Shown here: positions 1-8,411 of the stretch, one piece after another
Position numbering within the stretch: the stretch's first letter is position 1
Layout of the letters: every line of letters begins with the position of its first letter
DNA from: Amycolatopsis oliviviridis
GTDB lineage: Bacteria > Actinomycetota > Actinomycetes > Mycobacteriales > Pseudonocardiaceae
Length of the DNA stretch: 64,000 bases
Assembly (NCBI RefSeq): GCF_014654365.1
Contig: NZ_BNAY01000005.1
Coordinates: 620,001 to 684,000 of the forward strand
Direction of reading: 5' to 3'
Program-made: the position numbers and the translations under genes
Notes under the pieces: generated by a model
What the model was told of the DNA's origin: nothing
Databases searched by the model: none
What the model saw: the letters and a program-made list of their open reading frames with translations, nothing else

Positions 1-82
1 GTCGCTCCACGATTCCTGCCAGAATGGCGGGTTGCTGGGAGATCTCCGCGGCCATGTGCTCGCCGGGGCGCTGTTCGGTCAT
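1..82 (-). CDS. SIS-domain sugar-phosphate isomerase/deaminase-like protein, N-terminus only
   Basis: Only the first 27 codons are inside the window; the gene runs off the left edge. The ATG is the complement of 80-82 and has a GGAAGGG ribosome site a few bases upstream. The peptide begins MTEQRPGEHMAAEISQQPAI, and the GEHMAAEI...QPAIL pattern matches the N-terminus of actinobacterial SIS-domain proteins of the GlmS/AgaS type (aminosugar phosphate isomerases or deaminases) from memory. It is divergent from a DasR-like regulator with a dre-like operator between them, which fits aminosugar metabolism. The family call rests on few residues; the exact reaction cannot be told. Confidence 0.6.
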   Translation of the reverse strand, partial: MTEQRPGEHMAAEISQQPAILAGIVER

Positions 83-119
83 CTCGTTCCCTTCCACCGG
101 GACGTCCTTCGTCCCCCGA

Positions 120-135
120 GTAGGTCTAGACCAAT
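120..135. promoter_or_regulatory. DasR-responsive element (dre)-like operator
   Basis: A perfect 10-bp palindrome GGTCTAGACC lies at 123-132 in the divergent promoter region. The known Streptomyces dre consensus is ACTGGTCTAGACCACT, so the core matches fully and the outer three bases on each side only partly. It lies about 90 bp before the GntR/DasR-like gene and about 40 bp before the divergent SIS gene, so it could control both. Autoregulation is inferred. Confidence 0.7.
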
Positions 136-222
136 GCTAGCCCGAATGGACGTTTGTGGTGAAGGGTACGTTTCCTAGCGGGGACGGTGCGCGTTTGAGT
201 GGGAAGGCTTAGGGAGTCGGTC

Positions 223-978
223 ATGTTGGAGACAACCACCGCGAGTGAGGCGGGCGCTACGGCTGGGATGCGCGGGCAGCGCGAACCCAAGTACTGGGCG
301 CTGAAACAGCATCTGCTCGATCTGCTCGACGCGTTGCCGCCCGGGTCGCCGATCCCGACGGAACGGGCGCTCGCGGGGGAATTCACCGTTTCGCGCACCA
401 CGGTCCGCCAGGCGCTCGCCGACCTCACCGCCGAGGGCAGGCTCCACCGCGTGCAGGGCAAAGGCACCTTCGCCGCCGAGCCGAAGCTCGCCCAGCGCCT
501 GCAGTTGTCGTCCTACACCGAGGACATGCGCAAGCAGGGCCTCAAACCGTCGTCCAAGCTGCTGGAGATCGACGAACTCCCGGTCGAGGCCGATCTGGCG
601 AAACTCCTCGGAATCCGGGTCGGCGCGAAGATTCTTCGTCTTCGCCGCCTCCGGCTGGCCGATTCGCAGCCGATGGCACTGGAGACCACGCATCTCCCAC
701 TCGGCCGCTTCCGCGGTTTGCGCAAACACGTTTCCGCAGGTGGTTCGCTGTACGCCGTGCTGAGGGAGCACTACGGCGTCGAGCTGGAAAGGGCCGAGGA
801 AACGATCGAAACCGCGCTCGCCGGACCACACGAGGCCGAGATGCTCGGCGCCGACGTCGGAATGCCGATGTTGCTCCTTTCGAGGCATTCTTTCGCCACG
901 GACGGAAAACCGGTCGAGTTCGCGAGGGCGATCTACCGAGGCGACCGTTACAAATTCGTCACCACGCTGCTTCCTTGA
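223..978 (+). CDS. dasR: GntR-family (HutC/UTRA) regulator, DasR-like
   Basis: 251 residues from the ATG at 223, chosen because AGGGAG sits six bases upstream; an in-frame GTG at 199 lacks this. The N-terminal winged helix is clear (IPTERALAGEFTVSRTTVRQ, EGRLHRVQGKGTF), followed by a UTRA effector domain with LSSYTEDM, ALETTHLPLGRF, ERAEETIETALA and a C-terminal YRGDRYKFVTTL. These stretches closely follow Streptomyces DasR, the N-acetylglucosamine-responsive repressor that binds glucosamine-6-phosphate-type effectors, as I recall its sequence. The adjacent dre-like palindrome and the divergent SIS gene support the assignment. Another UTRA regulator of the same subfamily is the main alternative. 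Confidence 0.8.
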   Translation: MLETTTASEAGATAGMRGQREPKYWALKQHLLDLLDALPPGSPIPTERALAGEFTVSRTTVRQALADLTAEGRLHRVQGKGTFAAEPKLAQRLQLSSYTEDMRKQGLKPSSKLLEIDELPVEADLAKLLGIRVGAKILRLRRLRLADSQPMALETTHLPLGRFRGLRKHVSAGGSLYAVLREHYGVELERAEETIETALAGPHEAEMLGADVGMPMLLLSRHSFATDGKPVEFARAIYRGDRYKFVTTLLP

Positions 979-989
979 GGCGCGCTGAC

Positions 990-1061
990 GGAAACGTTTC
1001 GCAGGGCGCTGGACCGAAGAGAACTCGCGTGATCTTGTAAGGCGCCCTACAAAACGTTTCC
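990..1061. repeat. Long interrupted inverted repeat containing two AAACGTTT palindromes
   Basis: GGAAACGTTT plus AGGGCGC (990-1009) is mirrored by GCGCCCT plus AAACGTTTCC (1042-1061), each half having three unpaired bases between its blocks and a 32-base loop. Each outer block itself contains the palindrome AAACGTTT (GAAACGTTTC at 991-1000), so protein binding by a LacI- or TetR-type dimer is as plausible as a terminator hairpin. It follows the DasR-like gene by 11 bases and precedes the efflux gene. Confidence 0.6.
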
Positions 1062-1095
1062 GTGGCCTTCGGCCGAAAGAGGGCGCGCCTGTGCG

Positions 1096-1130
1096 GACTC
1101 CCCGTCGCGCTGACGCGCGTTCGGGGAGTC
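1096..1130. repeat. Inverted repeat in the efflux-gene leader
   Basis: GACTCCCCG (1096-1104) pairs perfectly with CGGGGAGTC (1122-1130) around a 17-base GC-rich loop that itself has complementary CGCG blocks. It lies about 140 bases before the MFS start. It could be a terminator or attenuator of the leader. There is no clear U-tract, so its role is open. Confidence 0.45.
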
Positions 1131-1268
1131 GGGTCCGCCGTTTCCATTGTTTCGGTCCCGAAATCTCTGACGTGTCAGGTATCTCTGGGTGTCGGAAGAG
1201 ATCGTTTTTCCGGGGAAAGTGCCGGTTTCGCGGTGGCTTGGGGCGGGGTGGCGTGCTTCAGTCGACTT

Positions 1269-2780
1269 ATGACTGACGGGGCGGGAATCCGCTGGGGGAC
1301 GCCGGTGGCGCGCGGTGTGCTCGCGACGACCATCGTGGGCTCGGGCATGGCGATGCTCGACGGGACGATCATCAACGTCGCGCTCCCGAGGATCGGCGAA
1401 GAACTCGAAGCCTCCGTCGCGGGCCTGCAATGGATCCTCGACGGCTACCTGCTCGCGCTCGCCGCGCTGATCCTCGTCGCCGGTTCGCTCGGCGACCGCT
1501 ACGGCCGCCGCCGGATGTTCCTCGTCGGCGTCGTCTGGTTCGGGATCGCCTCCGGGCTGTGCGCCGCCGCGACGACGACCGAGATGCTCGTCGCGACCCG
1601 GATCCTCCAGGGGATCGGGGGAGCTTTGCTCACGCCGGGCTCGCTCGCGATCCTCCAGGCCTCCTTCACCCACGACGACCGGGCCCGCGCGATCGGCGCC
1701 TGGTCCGGGCTCGGCGGCATCGCGGCGGCGGTCGGCCCGCTGCTCGGCGGCGTCCTGGTGCAGGTGTGGTCCTGGCGGCTGGCGTTCCTGATCAACCTGC
1801 CGCTCGCCGCCGTCTGCGTCCTGCTCGCCCGGCGCTACGTGCCCGAGTCCCGCGACGAGGAGGCGACCGGGCATCCGGACTTCACCGCGGCCGCCGTCGG
1901 CGCGATCGGCCTCGCCGGCCTCACCGGCGCGCTCGTCGAGGCGCCCGGACGCGGCATCGGCGACGTCGTCGTCCTGGTGGCCATCGTGCTCGGCGTCGCG
2001 GGGCTCGGGGCGTTCCTGGTCATCCAGCACCGCTCGGCCGATCCGCTGGTGCCGCCGAAACTGTTCCGCGACCGGACGTTCAGCCTCGCCAACGCGCTGA
2101 CCTTCGTCGTCTACGCGGCGCTCGGCGGCGTGATGATGCTGATGGTGATGCAACTCCAGGTGTCGCTGGGCTATTCGCCGACCGCGGCCGGGCTGGCCGG
2201 GCTGCCGATCACCGTCATCATGCTGCTGTTCTCCGGCCGGTCGGGCGCGCTCGCGCAAAGGATCGGGCCGCGCGCGCAGCTGGTCATCGGCCCGATCCTG
2301 GTCGGCGTCGGCATGCTCCTGCTGATGCGCGTCGGGCCGGGGTCTACGTACCTCGGGTCGGTGCTGCCCGCCGTCGTCGTGTTCGGCGCCGGGCTGGCGA
2401 CCGTCGTCGCGCCGGTGACCGCGACGGTGCTGGCCGCCGCGCCGGACCGGTACGCCGGCGTCGCCTCCGGGGTCAACAACGCCATCGCCCGGTCCGGCGG
2501 CCTGCTCGCGATCGCCGTGCTGCCCGCCGTCGCCGGGCTCTCCGGCGCCGCCTACACCGATCCGGTCGCGCTGACCGCGGGCTGGCGGACGGCGTTGCTG
2601 GTGTGCGCGGCGCTGGCGATCGGGGGCGGGCTGATCGCGCTCGGCATCCACAACGGCGTCCTCGACGCGCCTTCCGCCCCGGAAGCCGAGCCCGACGAGT
2701 CACCGCATCCGGGTGAATGTCTCCATTGCGGGGTCGACTCGCCGCCGACGCACGTGCGGCCCGCCGGTCACCCGAGCTAG
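1269..2780 (+). CDS. MFS drug efflux transporter, DHA2 (EmrB/QacA) family
   Basis: 503 residues from the ATG at 1269 (MTDGAGIRWGTPV); the open frame extends further upstream but that stretch is not transporter-like. Fourteen-helix H+ antiporter type. DHA2 hallmarks visible are MLDGTIINVALPRIGEEL in helix 1, the motif-A loop GDRYGRRRMF, and GGALLTPGSLAIL. The length is usual for the family. It probably exports a hydrophobic or cationic compound across the cytoplasmic membrane; the substrate cannot be deduced. The C-terminal tail after the last helix is short and polar with Cys and His (GECLHCGVDSPPTHV). The ribosome site before 1269 is weak, so the start is less certain than the family. Confidence 0.85.
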   Translation: MTDGAGIRWGTPVARGVLATTIVGSGMAMLDGTIINVALPRIGEELEASVAGLQWILDGYLLALAALILVAGSLGDRYGRRRMFLVGVVWFGIASGLCAAATTTEMLVATRILQGIGGALLTPGSLAILQASFTHDDRARAIGAWSGLGGIAAAVGPLLGGVLVQVWSWRLAFLINLPLAAVCVLLARRYVPESRDEEATGHPDFTAAAVGAIGLAGLTGALVEAPGRGIGDVVVLVAIVLGVAGLGAFLVIQHRSADPLVPPKLFRDRTFSLANALTFVVYAALGGVMMLMVMQLQVSLGYSPTAAGLAGLPITVIMLLFSGRSGALAQRIGPRAQLVIGPILVGVGMLLLMRVGPGSTYLGSVLPAVVVFGAGLATVVAPVTATVLAAAPDRYAGVASGVNNAIARSGGLLAIAVLPAVAGLSGAAYTDPVALTAGWRTALLVCAALAIGGGLIALGIHNGVLDAPSAPEAEPDESPHPGECLHCGVDSPPTHVRPAGHPS

Positions 2781-2806
2781 CCGGTGCGGGTTGCCCACCT
2801 GCTTGC

Positions 2807-2863
2807 AGTACATGAAGGCCCCCTTCCTTGCGCCAGGCGCAAGGAAGGGGGCCTTCATGTACT
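2807..2863. repeat. Family A intergenic palindrome (copy 1)
   Basis: A 27-bp perfect inverted repeat with a 3-base loop (arms 2807-2833 and 2837-2863; arm core TGAAGGCCCCCTTCCTTGCGC). It lies between the convergent MFS and dehydratase genes. Near-identical copies are at 19485-19539 and 51503-51557. It is probably a bidirectional transcription terminator that has spread as a dispersed repeat. Confidence 0.9.
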
Positions 2864-2926
2864 TGGGAACGTGGCGATAGCGACCCCGAGCCACAGCTCG
2901 CCAGGCACGCGGCCCTGCCGAAACGT

Positions 2927-2979
2927 GTTGTGAAAGCCACTTTCGCAACCTTGAACGTTGTGAAAGTGGCGTTCACAAC
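2927..2979. repeat. Family B intergenic palindrome (copy 1)
   Basis: 23-bp arms (2927-2949 and 2957-2979) with a 7-base loop and two mismatches; arm begins GTTGTGAAAGCCAC. A sister copy with a perfect stem is at 21951-22003. It is the second of three different palindromes packed into the 297-bp gap between convergent genes. Confidence 0.85.
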
Positions 2980-3013
2980 GCTGCCTTGCCGACGGATCGC
3001 ATCGGGTCGAGGG

Positions 3014-3061
3014 GGTCGTGAGTGGTAAGTGACGTTAGAACGTCACTTACCACTCACGACC
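3014..3061. repeat. Family C intergenic palindrome (copy 1)
   Basis: A perfect 23-bp stem with a 2-base loop; arm core CGTGAGTGGTAAGTGACGTT. It ends 16 bp before the stop codon of the minus-strand dehydratase. A sister copy is at 32963-33016 after groEL. Confidence 0.88.
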
Positions 3062-3077
3062 ACCTGGACCGAACGCG

Positions 3078-4016
3078 TCAGGCCAGCAGGTCGGCCAGCG
3101 TCGCCGGGTCCAGGTTGCCGCCCGAAACGACCGAAACGACCTTTCCCGGCGGCAGCGCGTCGCGGTGGGAGAGGAAAGCGGCGGTCGCGGTGGCCCCACT
3201 CGGTTCGGCGATCAGGCGGGCACGGTGCGCGAGCGTCCGGACGGCGTCCCGGATCTCGGCCTCGGAGACGGTGATGACGTCGTCGAGCACCGTCTGTAGG
3301 TGGGCGAAGGTCAGGTCCGACGGCTGGGCGCGCAGACCGTCCGCGCTGGTGCGTGCCCGCAGGTCCATCGGCCACTCGATCCGCCTGCCCGCGCGCAGGC
3401 CCTCGGCGGTGTCGGCCGCGAGCTCGGGTTCGACGCCGATGACCTTCGCGCCGGGGAGCAGCGCCTTGATCGCCGTGCCGACGCCCGAGGCCAGCCCGCC
3501 GCCGCTGAGCGGCACGAGCACCACGCCGGCGTCCGGCAGGTCTTCGGCGATCTCCAGGCCGACGGTGCCCTGTCCGGCGATGACGTCGCGGTGGTCGAAC
3601 GGCGGGATCATGGTGAGCGCCCGCTCTTCGGCGACGGCGAGCGCGGAGGACTCCTGGCGGTCGATCGGGACCTCGATGACCTCGGCGCCGAGCGCCTTGG
3701 TGGCTTCGACCTTGGCGCGCGGCGCGACGTCCGGGACGATGATCGTCGCGGGGATCCCGAATCGCTTCGCCGAGTAGGCGACCGCTTGCGCGTGGTTGCC
3801 ACTGGAGAACGCGCAGACGCCGCGAGCGCGCCGATCCTCGTCCAGCGCGGCGATCGCGTTGTAGGCGCCGCGCACCTTGAAAGCGCCGATCGGCTGGAGA
3901 CTCTCCGGTTTGAGCCACAACGGCGCCCAGGATTGTTCCAGTAACGGTGTGCGCACCGCGGCGCCTTTGACACGGCTCGCCGCGTCGCGGATTTCCTCGA
4001 TCGAAACCAGGTCCAT
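3078..4016 (-). CDS. PLP-dependent threonine/serine dehydratase (catabolic type)
   Basis: 312 residues from ATG (complement 4014-4016, MDLVSIEEIRDAASRV). The fold-type II PLP enzyme shows the Schiff-base lysine in GAFKVRGAYNA (K47), the SSGNHAQAVAY substrate loop and the glycine-rich phosphate loop SGGGLASG. It would convert L-threonine or L-serine to the 2-oxoacid and ammonia in the cytoplasm. The length fits the short form without the C-terminal ACT regulatory domain of biosynthetic IlvA, so isoleucine feedback is unlikely. A serine racemase or threo-3-hydroxyaspartate dehydratase of the same family cannot be excluded. It stands alone, convergent with the efflux gene. A possible TTGACA promoter box lies just upstream on the minus strand. 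Confidence 0.85.
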   Translation of the reverse strand: MDLVSIEEIRDAASRVKGAAVRTPLLEQSWAPLWLKPESLQPIGAFKVRGAYNAIAALDEDRRARGVCAFSSGNHAQAVAYSAKRFGIPATIIVPDVAPRAKVEATKALGAEVIEVPIDRQESSALAVAEERALTMIPPFDHRDVIAGQGTVGLEIAEDLPDAGVVLVPLSGGGLASGVGTAIKALLPGAKVIGVEPELAADTAEGLRAGRRIEWPMDLRARTSADGLRAQPSDLTFAHLQTVLDDVITVSEAEIRDAVRTLAHRARLIAEPSGATATAAFLSHRDALPPGKVVSVVSGGNLDPATLADLLA

Positions 4017-4166
4017 ACGTCCTATTATGTCAAGGAGTTGTGAACCATGGACAGTCCTTTTTGGACGGACGGCGTGGCGCTCCTCACGTGTGGACAACGA
4101 AGGGAGCATCCCGCGCGCCTTAATCGTTGGAACCGGGTGAGGACCGACTAGCTGCAGAACGGGATC

Positions 4167-4892
4167 ATGACCAAGGAGACCTCCGAAAAGGACGCCGAGA
4201 AGACCGAAAAGACGGAAAAGCAGGGCAGGATCGTCCAGGTGACGGCGGCCGCGATGGCCGCGATCACCGCGGCGCTGCTGGGTTCCACGCTGGGTGTGGC
4301 GGGAACGGTGGCGGGCGCCGGGCTGGCGAGTGTGATCACCACGCTCGGCGGCGAGTTGTACCTGCGTTCGCTGCAGCGGACGAAGGACGCGGCGCTCAAG
4401 GCGGGGATGGTGCTGACCGTTCCCGGACGCCGCAAGGTGATCGACCCGGCGGAGCAGGAGACCGTCCGGCTCACCCCTGCGGAGGAGGAAGAGCCTGCCG
4501 GGCGGAAGTTCAAGCCGCGCTGGGCGGTGATCGCCGGGGTCAGCGTGGTGGCCTTCGTGGTGGCGCTCGTCGCGATCACCGGGTTCGAGGGCGCGACCGG
4601 GAAGACCTTCGGCGGCGGGACCGGCACGACCCTCGGGAAGATCGTCGGCGGCGGGCAGGACCAGGAGCGGCAGGACAAGCACGACACCCCGCCCGCGACG
4701 TCCCCCTCGGAGACCCAGGACAACCAGCCCGACACGACGCCGTCGACCACGCCGACCCCCTCGACGACGCCGACCGCGCCGACGACCACCCAGGCGCCCC
4801 CGACGACGCCGTCCACGACGCCTTCGACCTCTCAAGCGCCCTCGACGACCCCCTCGGCCCCGGCCCAGGCCTCGGGTACCCCCGCGCCCTGA
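4167..4892 (+). CDS. Membrane protein with Thr/Pro/Ser-rich C-terminal tail, function unknown
   Basis: 241 residues. A charged Lys/Glu N-terminus (MTKETSEKDAEKTEKTEKQG) leads into a hydrophobic Ala/Gly-rich stretch (residues about 27-65), then a basic/acidic linker and a clear membrane helix (WAVIAGVSVVAFVVALVAI, about residues 119-137). The last 80 residues are low-complexity (STTPTPSTTPTAPTTTQ), typical of an extracytoplasmic wall-spanning tail in actinomycetes. No catalytic motif is visible and I do not recognise a named family. It is probably a single-gene unit; its 3' end meets a family D palindrome and then the convergent thiE. Confidence 0.75.
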   Translation: MTKETSEKDAEKTEKTEKQGRIVQVTAAAMAAITAALLGSTLGVAGTVAGAGLASVITTLGGELYLRSLQRTKDAALKAGMVLTVPGRRKVIDPAEQETVRLTPAEEEEPAGRKFKPRWAVIAGVSVVAFVVALVAITGFEGATGKTFGGGTGTTLGKIVGGGQDQERQDKHDTPPATSPSETQDNQPDTTPSTTPTPSTTPTAPTTTQAPPTTPSTTPSTSQAPSTTPSAPAQASGTPAP

Positions 4893-4915
4893 CCCTCCGG
4901 GACCCCTGATTCCCC

Positions 4916-5021
4916 GCATTTCGTCCTCTGGATGCGGTAGTTCGCATCCCCGACTACCGCATCCAGAGGACGAAACGCGGTAGTTGCGCGCGCAAGGACC
5001 GCATTCAGAGGACGAAATGCG
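4916..5021. repeat. Family D palindrome, three-arm variant
   Basis: A left arm GCATTTCGTCCTCTGGATGC (continuing to 4940) pairs with a first right arm at 4954-4978 (one mismatch near the end). A second right arm, ACCGCATTCAGAGGACGAAA (continuing ATGC, 4998-5020), follows. Two alternative hairpins can therefore form. It fills the gap between the membrane-protein gene and thiE, which converge. Other copies are at 11241-11312, 12724-12787, 42799-42871 and, as one arm only, 63490-63511. Confidence 0.88.
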
Positions 5022-5027
5022 TGGGCG

Positions 5028-5693
5028 TCAGGCGAGGGCGGAGCGAAGTGCGCGAGCGGCCGCCTCGGGGTCTTCGGCCTCGGTGATCGCCCGGACGACG
5101 ACGATCCGCGACGCCCCCGCGTCCAGCACCTCGGGCAGCCGGACGGCGTCGATCCCGCCGATCGCGAACCACGGCCGTGACGTGCCGAACGCGGCCGTCG
5201 CGCGCACCAGGTCGAGCCCGGGAGCGGAACGACCCGGCTTCGTCGGCGTCGGCCAGCACGGGCCGGTGCAGAAGTAGTCCACGCCGGGTTCCCCGGCGGC
5301 GGCCTCGGCCTGTTCGGCCGAATGGGTGGAGCGGCCGATCACCACGTCGTCGCCGAGGATCCGCCGGGCCAGCGTCACCGGGATGTCGTCCTGACCCAGG
5401 TGCAGCACGTGCGCGCCGACGGCCAGCGCGACGTCCGCGCGGTCGTTCACCGCCAGCAGTTTGCCGTGCTTCTCGCACGCCTCCGCCAGCACTTCCAGTG
5501 CGGCGATCTCGTGTTTCGCCTCGATCGGCGCACCGCCGGTCTTGTCCCGCAACTGGATGATGTCGACCCCACCGGACAGGGCCGCGTCGGCGAATTCGGC
5601 GAGATCGCCGCGACCGGACCGGGCGTCGGTGCAGAGGTACAGGCGGGCGTCCGTGAGGGCGGCGCGGAGCTGAGGACCAGACAGGGTGGGCAT
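5028..5693 (-). CDS. thiE: Thiamine-phosphate synthase
   Basis: 221 residues, TIM-barrel. It joins HMP-pyrophosphate and the thiazole phosphate to give thiamine monophosphate. Conserved stretches are [10 protein letters not shown] (diphosphate-binding Arg and Lys), [27 protein letters not shown] read in two blocks, IGRSTHS, a [12 protein letters not shown] loop near the pyrophosphate, and WFAIGGID. Length is normal. It is divergent from thiO-thiS-thiG, whose leader carries a TPP riboswitch on the opposite strand. I see no riboswitch on its own side of the 131-bp gap. It is convergent with the membrane-protein gene across a family D palindrome. Confidence 0.95.
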   Translation of the reverse strand: MPTLSGPQLRAALTDARLYLCTDARSGRGDLAEFADAALSGGVDIIQLRDKTGGAPIEAKHEIAALEVLAEACEKHGKLLAVNDRADVALAVGAHVLHLGQDDIPVTLARRILGDDVVIGRSTHSAEQAEAAAGEPGVDYFCTGPCWPTPTKPGRSAPGLDLVRATAAFGTSRPWFAIGGIDAVRLPEVLDAGASRIVVVRAITEAEDPEAAARALRSALA

Positions 5694-5730
5694 GGCGGCG
5701 ACGGTACCCGCGCGCTACGGTGGGGTGGTC

Positions 5731-5816
5731 CGCACGGGAGCCCGAGGACGGGCTGAGAGGGAGCCGAAACCGCTCCGACCGTGGAACCTGATCCGGGTCA
5801 TGCCGGCGCAGGGAGC
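5731..5816 (+). ncRNA. TPP riboswitch (THI element) ahead of thiO
   Basis: The conserved thi-box core GGGCTGAGAGGG (5750-5761) and the pyrophosphate-sensing arm GGAACCTGATCCGGGTCATG with following CCGGCGCAGGGAG are both present, in the usual order and spacing. The element ends about ten bases before the thiO ATG, and its GGGAG at the 3' end is well placed to serve as the ribosome site. This suggests translational control: TPP binding would hide the ribosome site. Confidence 0.95.
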
Positions 5817-5824
5817 GTGATCGC

Positions 5825-6897
5825 ATGAACGAACTTTCGGTTGTCGGCGGCGGGGTCATCGGCCTCTCGGTCGCTTGGCGCGCGTCCGCGCGCGGTCGTC
5901 GCGTCACCGTGTACGACCCCGAGCCGGGACGCGGCGCGTCGTGGCTCGCGGGCGGCATGCTCGCGCCGGTCACCGAGGCCTGGCCCGGCGAGGAGGACGT
6001 CCTCACCCTCGGCGAGGCGTCGCTGCGGCGCTGGCCGGATTTCGCCCGTGACCTGGCCGAAGAGGGTGCCGACCCGGGCCTTTCGCCGCACGGCACGCTC
6101 GTCGCCGCGCTGGACAGCGCCGACGCGGGCAACCTCGAAATGCTCGCCGCGTACCTCACCGAACTCGGCCGCGAGGTCGAGCAGCTGACCGGTCGCGAGG
6201 CCCGCCGCGCCGAACCCGGTCTCGCCGGGTCCGTCCGAAGTGGACTCTTGGTGCCCGGCGATCTGGCCGTGGACAACAGAAGGCTGCTGAACGCCCTCAA
6301 ACAGGCTTGCGGCAAGCACGGCGTCGAGTTCCGCCACGAGACGGTCACCGCTCTCGAACACCTCGATGGTGACGTCGTCCTCGCCGCCGGCGCCTGGACC
6401 GGACGCCTGCACCCCGCGCTCGCGGACGCCGTCCGCCCGCTGAAGGGCGAGATCCTCCGGCTGCGGCCGCGCCGGGGCTGCCTGCCGCCGCCGACCCGGA
6501 CCGTCCGCGCCATGGTCGAGGGCCGTCCGATCTACCTCGTCCCGCGTGACGACGGCGGGCTGGTGCTCGGCGCGACCCAGTACGAGGCCGGTTTCGACGA
6601 GACCGTCACCGTCCGGGGCGTTCGTGAGCTGCTCGAAGGCGCGGAGCGCGTCTTCCCGGGCATCACCGAGTACGAACTCGTCGAGACCGCCGCCGGGCTT
6701 CGCGCGGCGAGTGTCGACACGATGCCTTTCATCGGTGAGCTGGGCGAAGGTGTCTTCGCCGCTACGGGTCACCATCGCAACGGTCTCCTGATGGCCCCGG
6801 TCACCGCGGACGCCGCGGTCGCCTGGCTGGACGGCGGGCCGTTGCCGGACGAGGTCGCGGCGGCCGCGCCGTCGCGGCGCAGCGAGGAGCGAGTGTG

Positions 6898-6898
<1 letters not shown>
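5825..6898 (+). CDS. thiO: Glycine oxidase (FAD-dependent), thiazole synthesis
   Basis: 357 residues of the DAO family. It oxidises glycine to dehydroglycine (iminoacetate) for the thiazole ring. The N-terminal FAD dinucleotide loop is VVGGGVIGLSVAWRA. Other DAO features are [39 protein letters not shown] and the C-terminal GHHRNGLLMAPVTADA. It is the first gene after the TPP riboswitch and overlaps thiS at TGATG, so it is translationally coupled with thiS and thiG. The oxidase route replaces the anaerobic tyrosine lyase ThiH, as is usual for aerobic actinobacteria. Confidence 0.95.
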
Positions 6899-7867
<969 letters not shown>

Positions 7868-7976
7868 CCCTTTTGTACGGTTCACGGCCTTAACCGGGAG
7901 TACGCACGGGGAGCCCGTATGGTTGACGGCACTCTCCGGCGGCGTACCCGCCGCCGTGTACCCAGAGGAGCCAGTG

Positions 7977-8411
7977 GTGACCACGTCAGCGGTCCAGGAT
8001 GTTTCGGGCAGGTTGTTCCTGGCGGTGGGCCGATTGTCACGGTCACTGCGCCAGGCGGGTGTGCCCGGACCGGGCCATGGTGCGATCTCCGCGCTCGCGA
8101 CGCTCGTGAACTACGGACAGCTCCGTCTGGGTGATCTCGCGGCGAAGGAAGGCGTCGCCGCGGCCACCATGTCGAGGATCGTCGCTTCGCTGGTCGAAGC
8201 GGGCTACGTCAGCCGTGAATCGGACCCGATCGACAGGCGGGCCTGGCTCGCGAAGGCCACCGAAGAGGGCGAGCGGCTGGTTTCCGGCGTCCGTTCGACG
8301 CGGGTACGCGAACTGGGCACGCGCCTCGACCGGCTGACCCCGGAGCACCAGGCGGCGCTCGCGGCGGCCCTGCCCGCCCTCGAAGCCCTTATCGCGGACG
8401 ACGATCGCTAG
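7977..8411 (+). CDS. MarR-family transcriptional regulator
   Basis: 144 residues from the GTG at 7977, picked because AGAGGAG (7963-7969) is well spaced for it; the adjoining GTG at 7974 is an alternative. Winged-helix core: GHGAISALATLVNYGQLRLG, AAATMSRIVASLVEAGYV and the wing DPIDRRAWLAKATEEG, then a dimerisation helix pair. It would be a small-molecule-responsive repressor. No operator could be assigned. Its TAG stop shares the bases CTAG (8408-8411) with the stop of the convergent ion-channel gene, so the two genes overlap by four bases. Confidence 0.85.
   Translation: MTTSAVQDVSGRLFLAVGRLSRSLRQAGVPGPGHGAISALATLVNYGQLRLGDLAAKEGVAAATMSRIVASLVEAGYVSRESDPIDRRAWLAKATEEGERLVSGVRSTRVRELGTRLDRLTPEHQAALAAALPALEALIADDDR

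Noticed and set aside
1047-2651. Long minus-strand open frame opposite the DHA2 transporter
   Set aside because: Its translation is Arg/Asp/His-rich low-complexity protein, the usual shadow of a high-GC gene; the plus-strand frame has transporter helices and motifs.
2807-3061. CRISPR-like or IS-end interpretation of the palindromes
   Set aside because: No regular spacers, no transposase, no target duplications; each copy is a single hairpin at a gene 3' end.
3078-4919. Fused 613-codon minus-strand protein including the dehydratase
   Set aside because: The upstream part is the shadow of the membrane-protein gene at 4167-4892; the dehydratase proper starts at the ATG at 4016.
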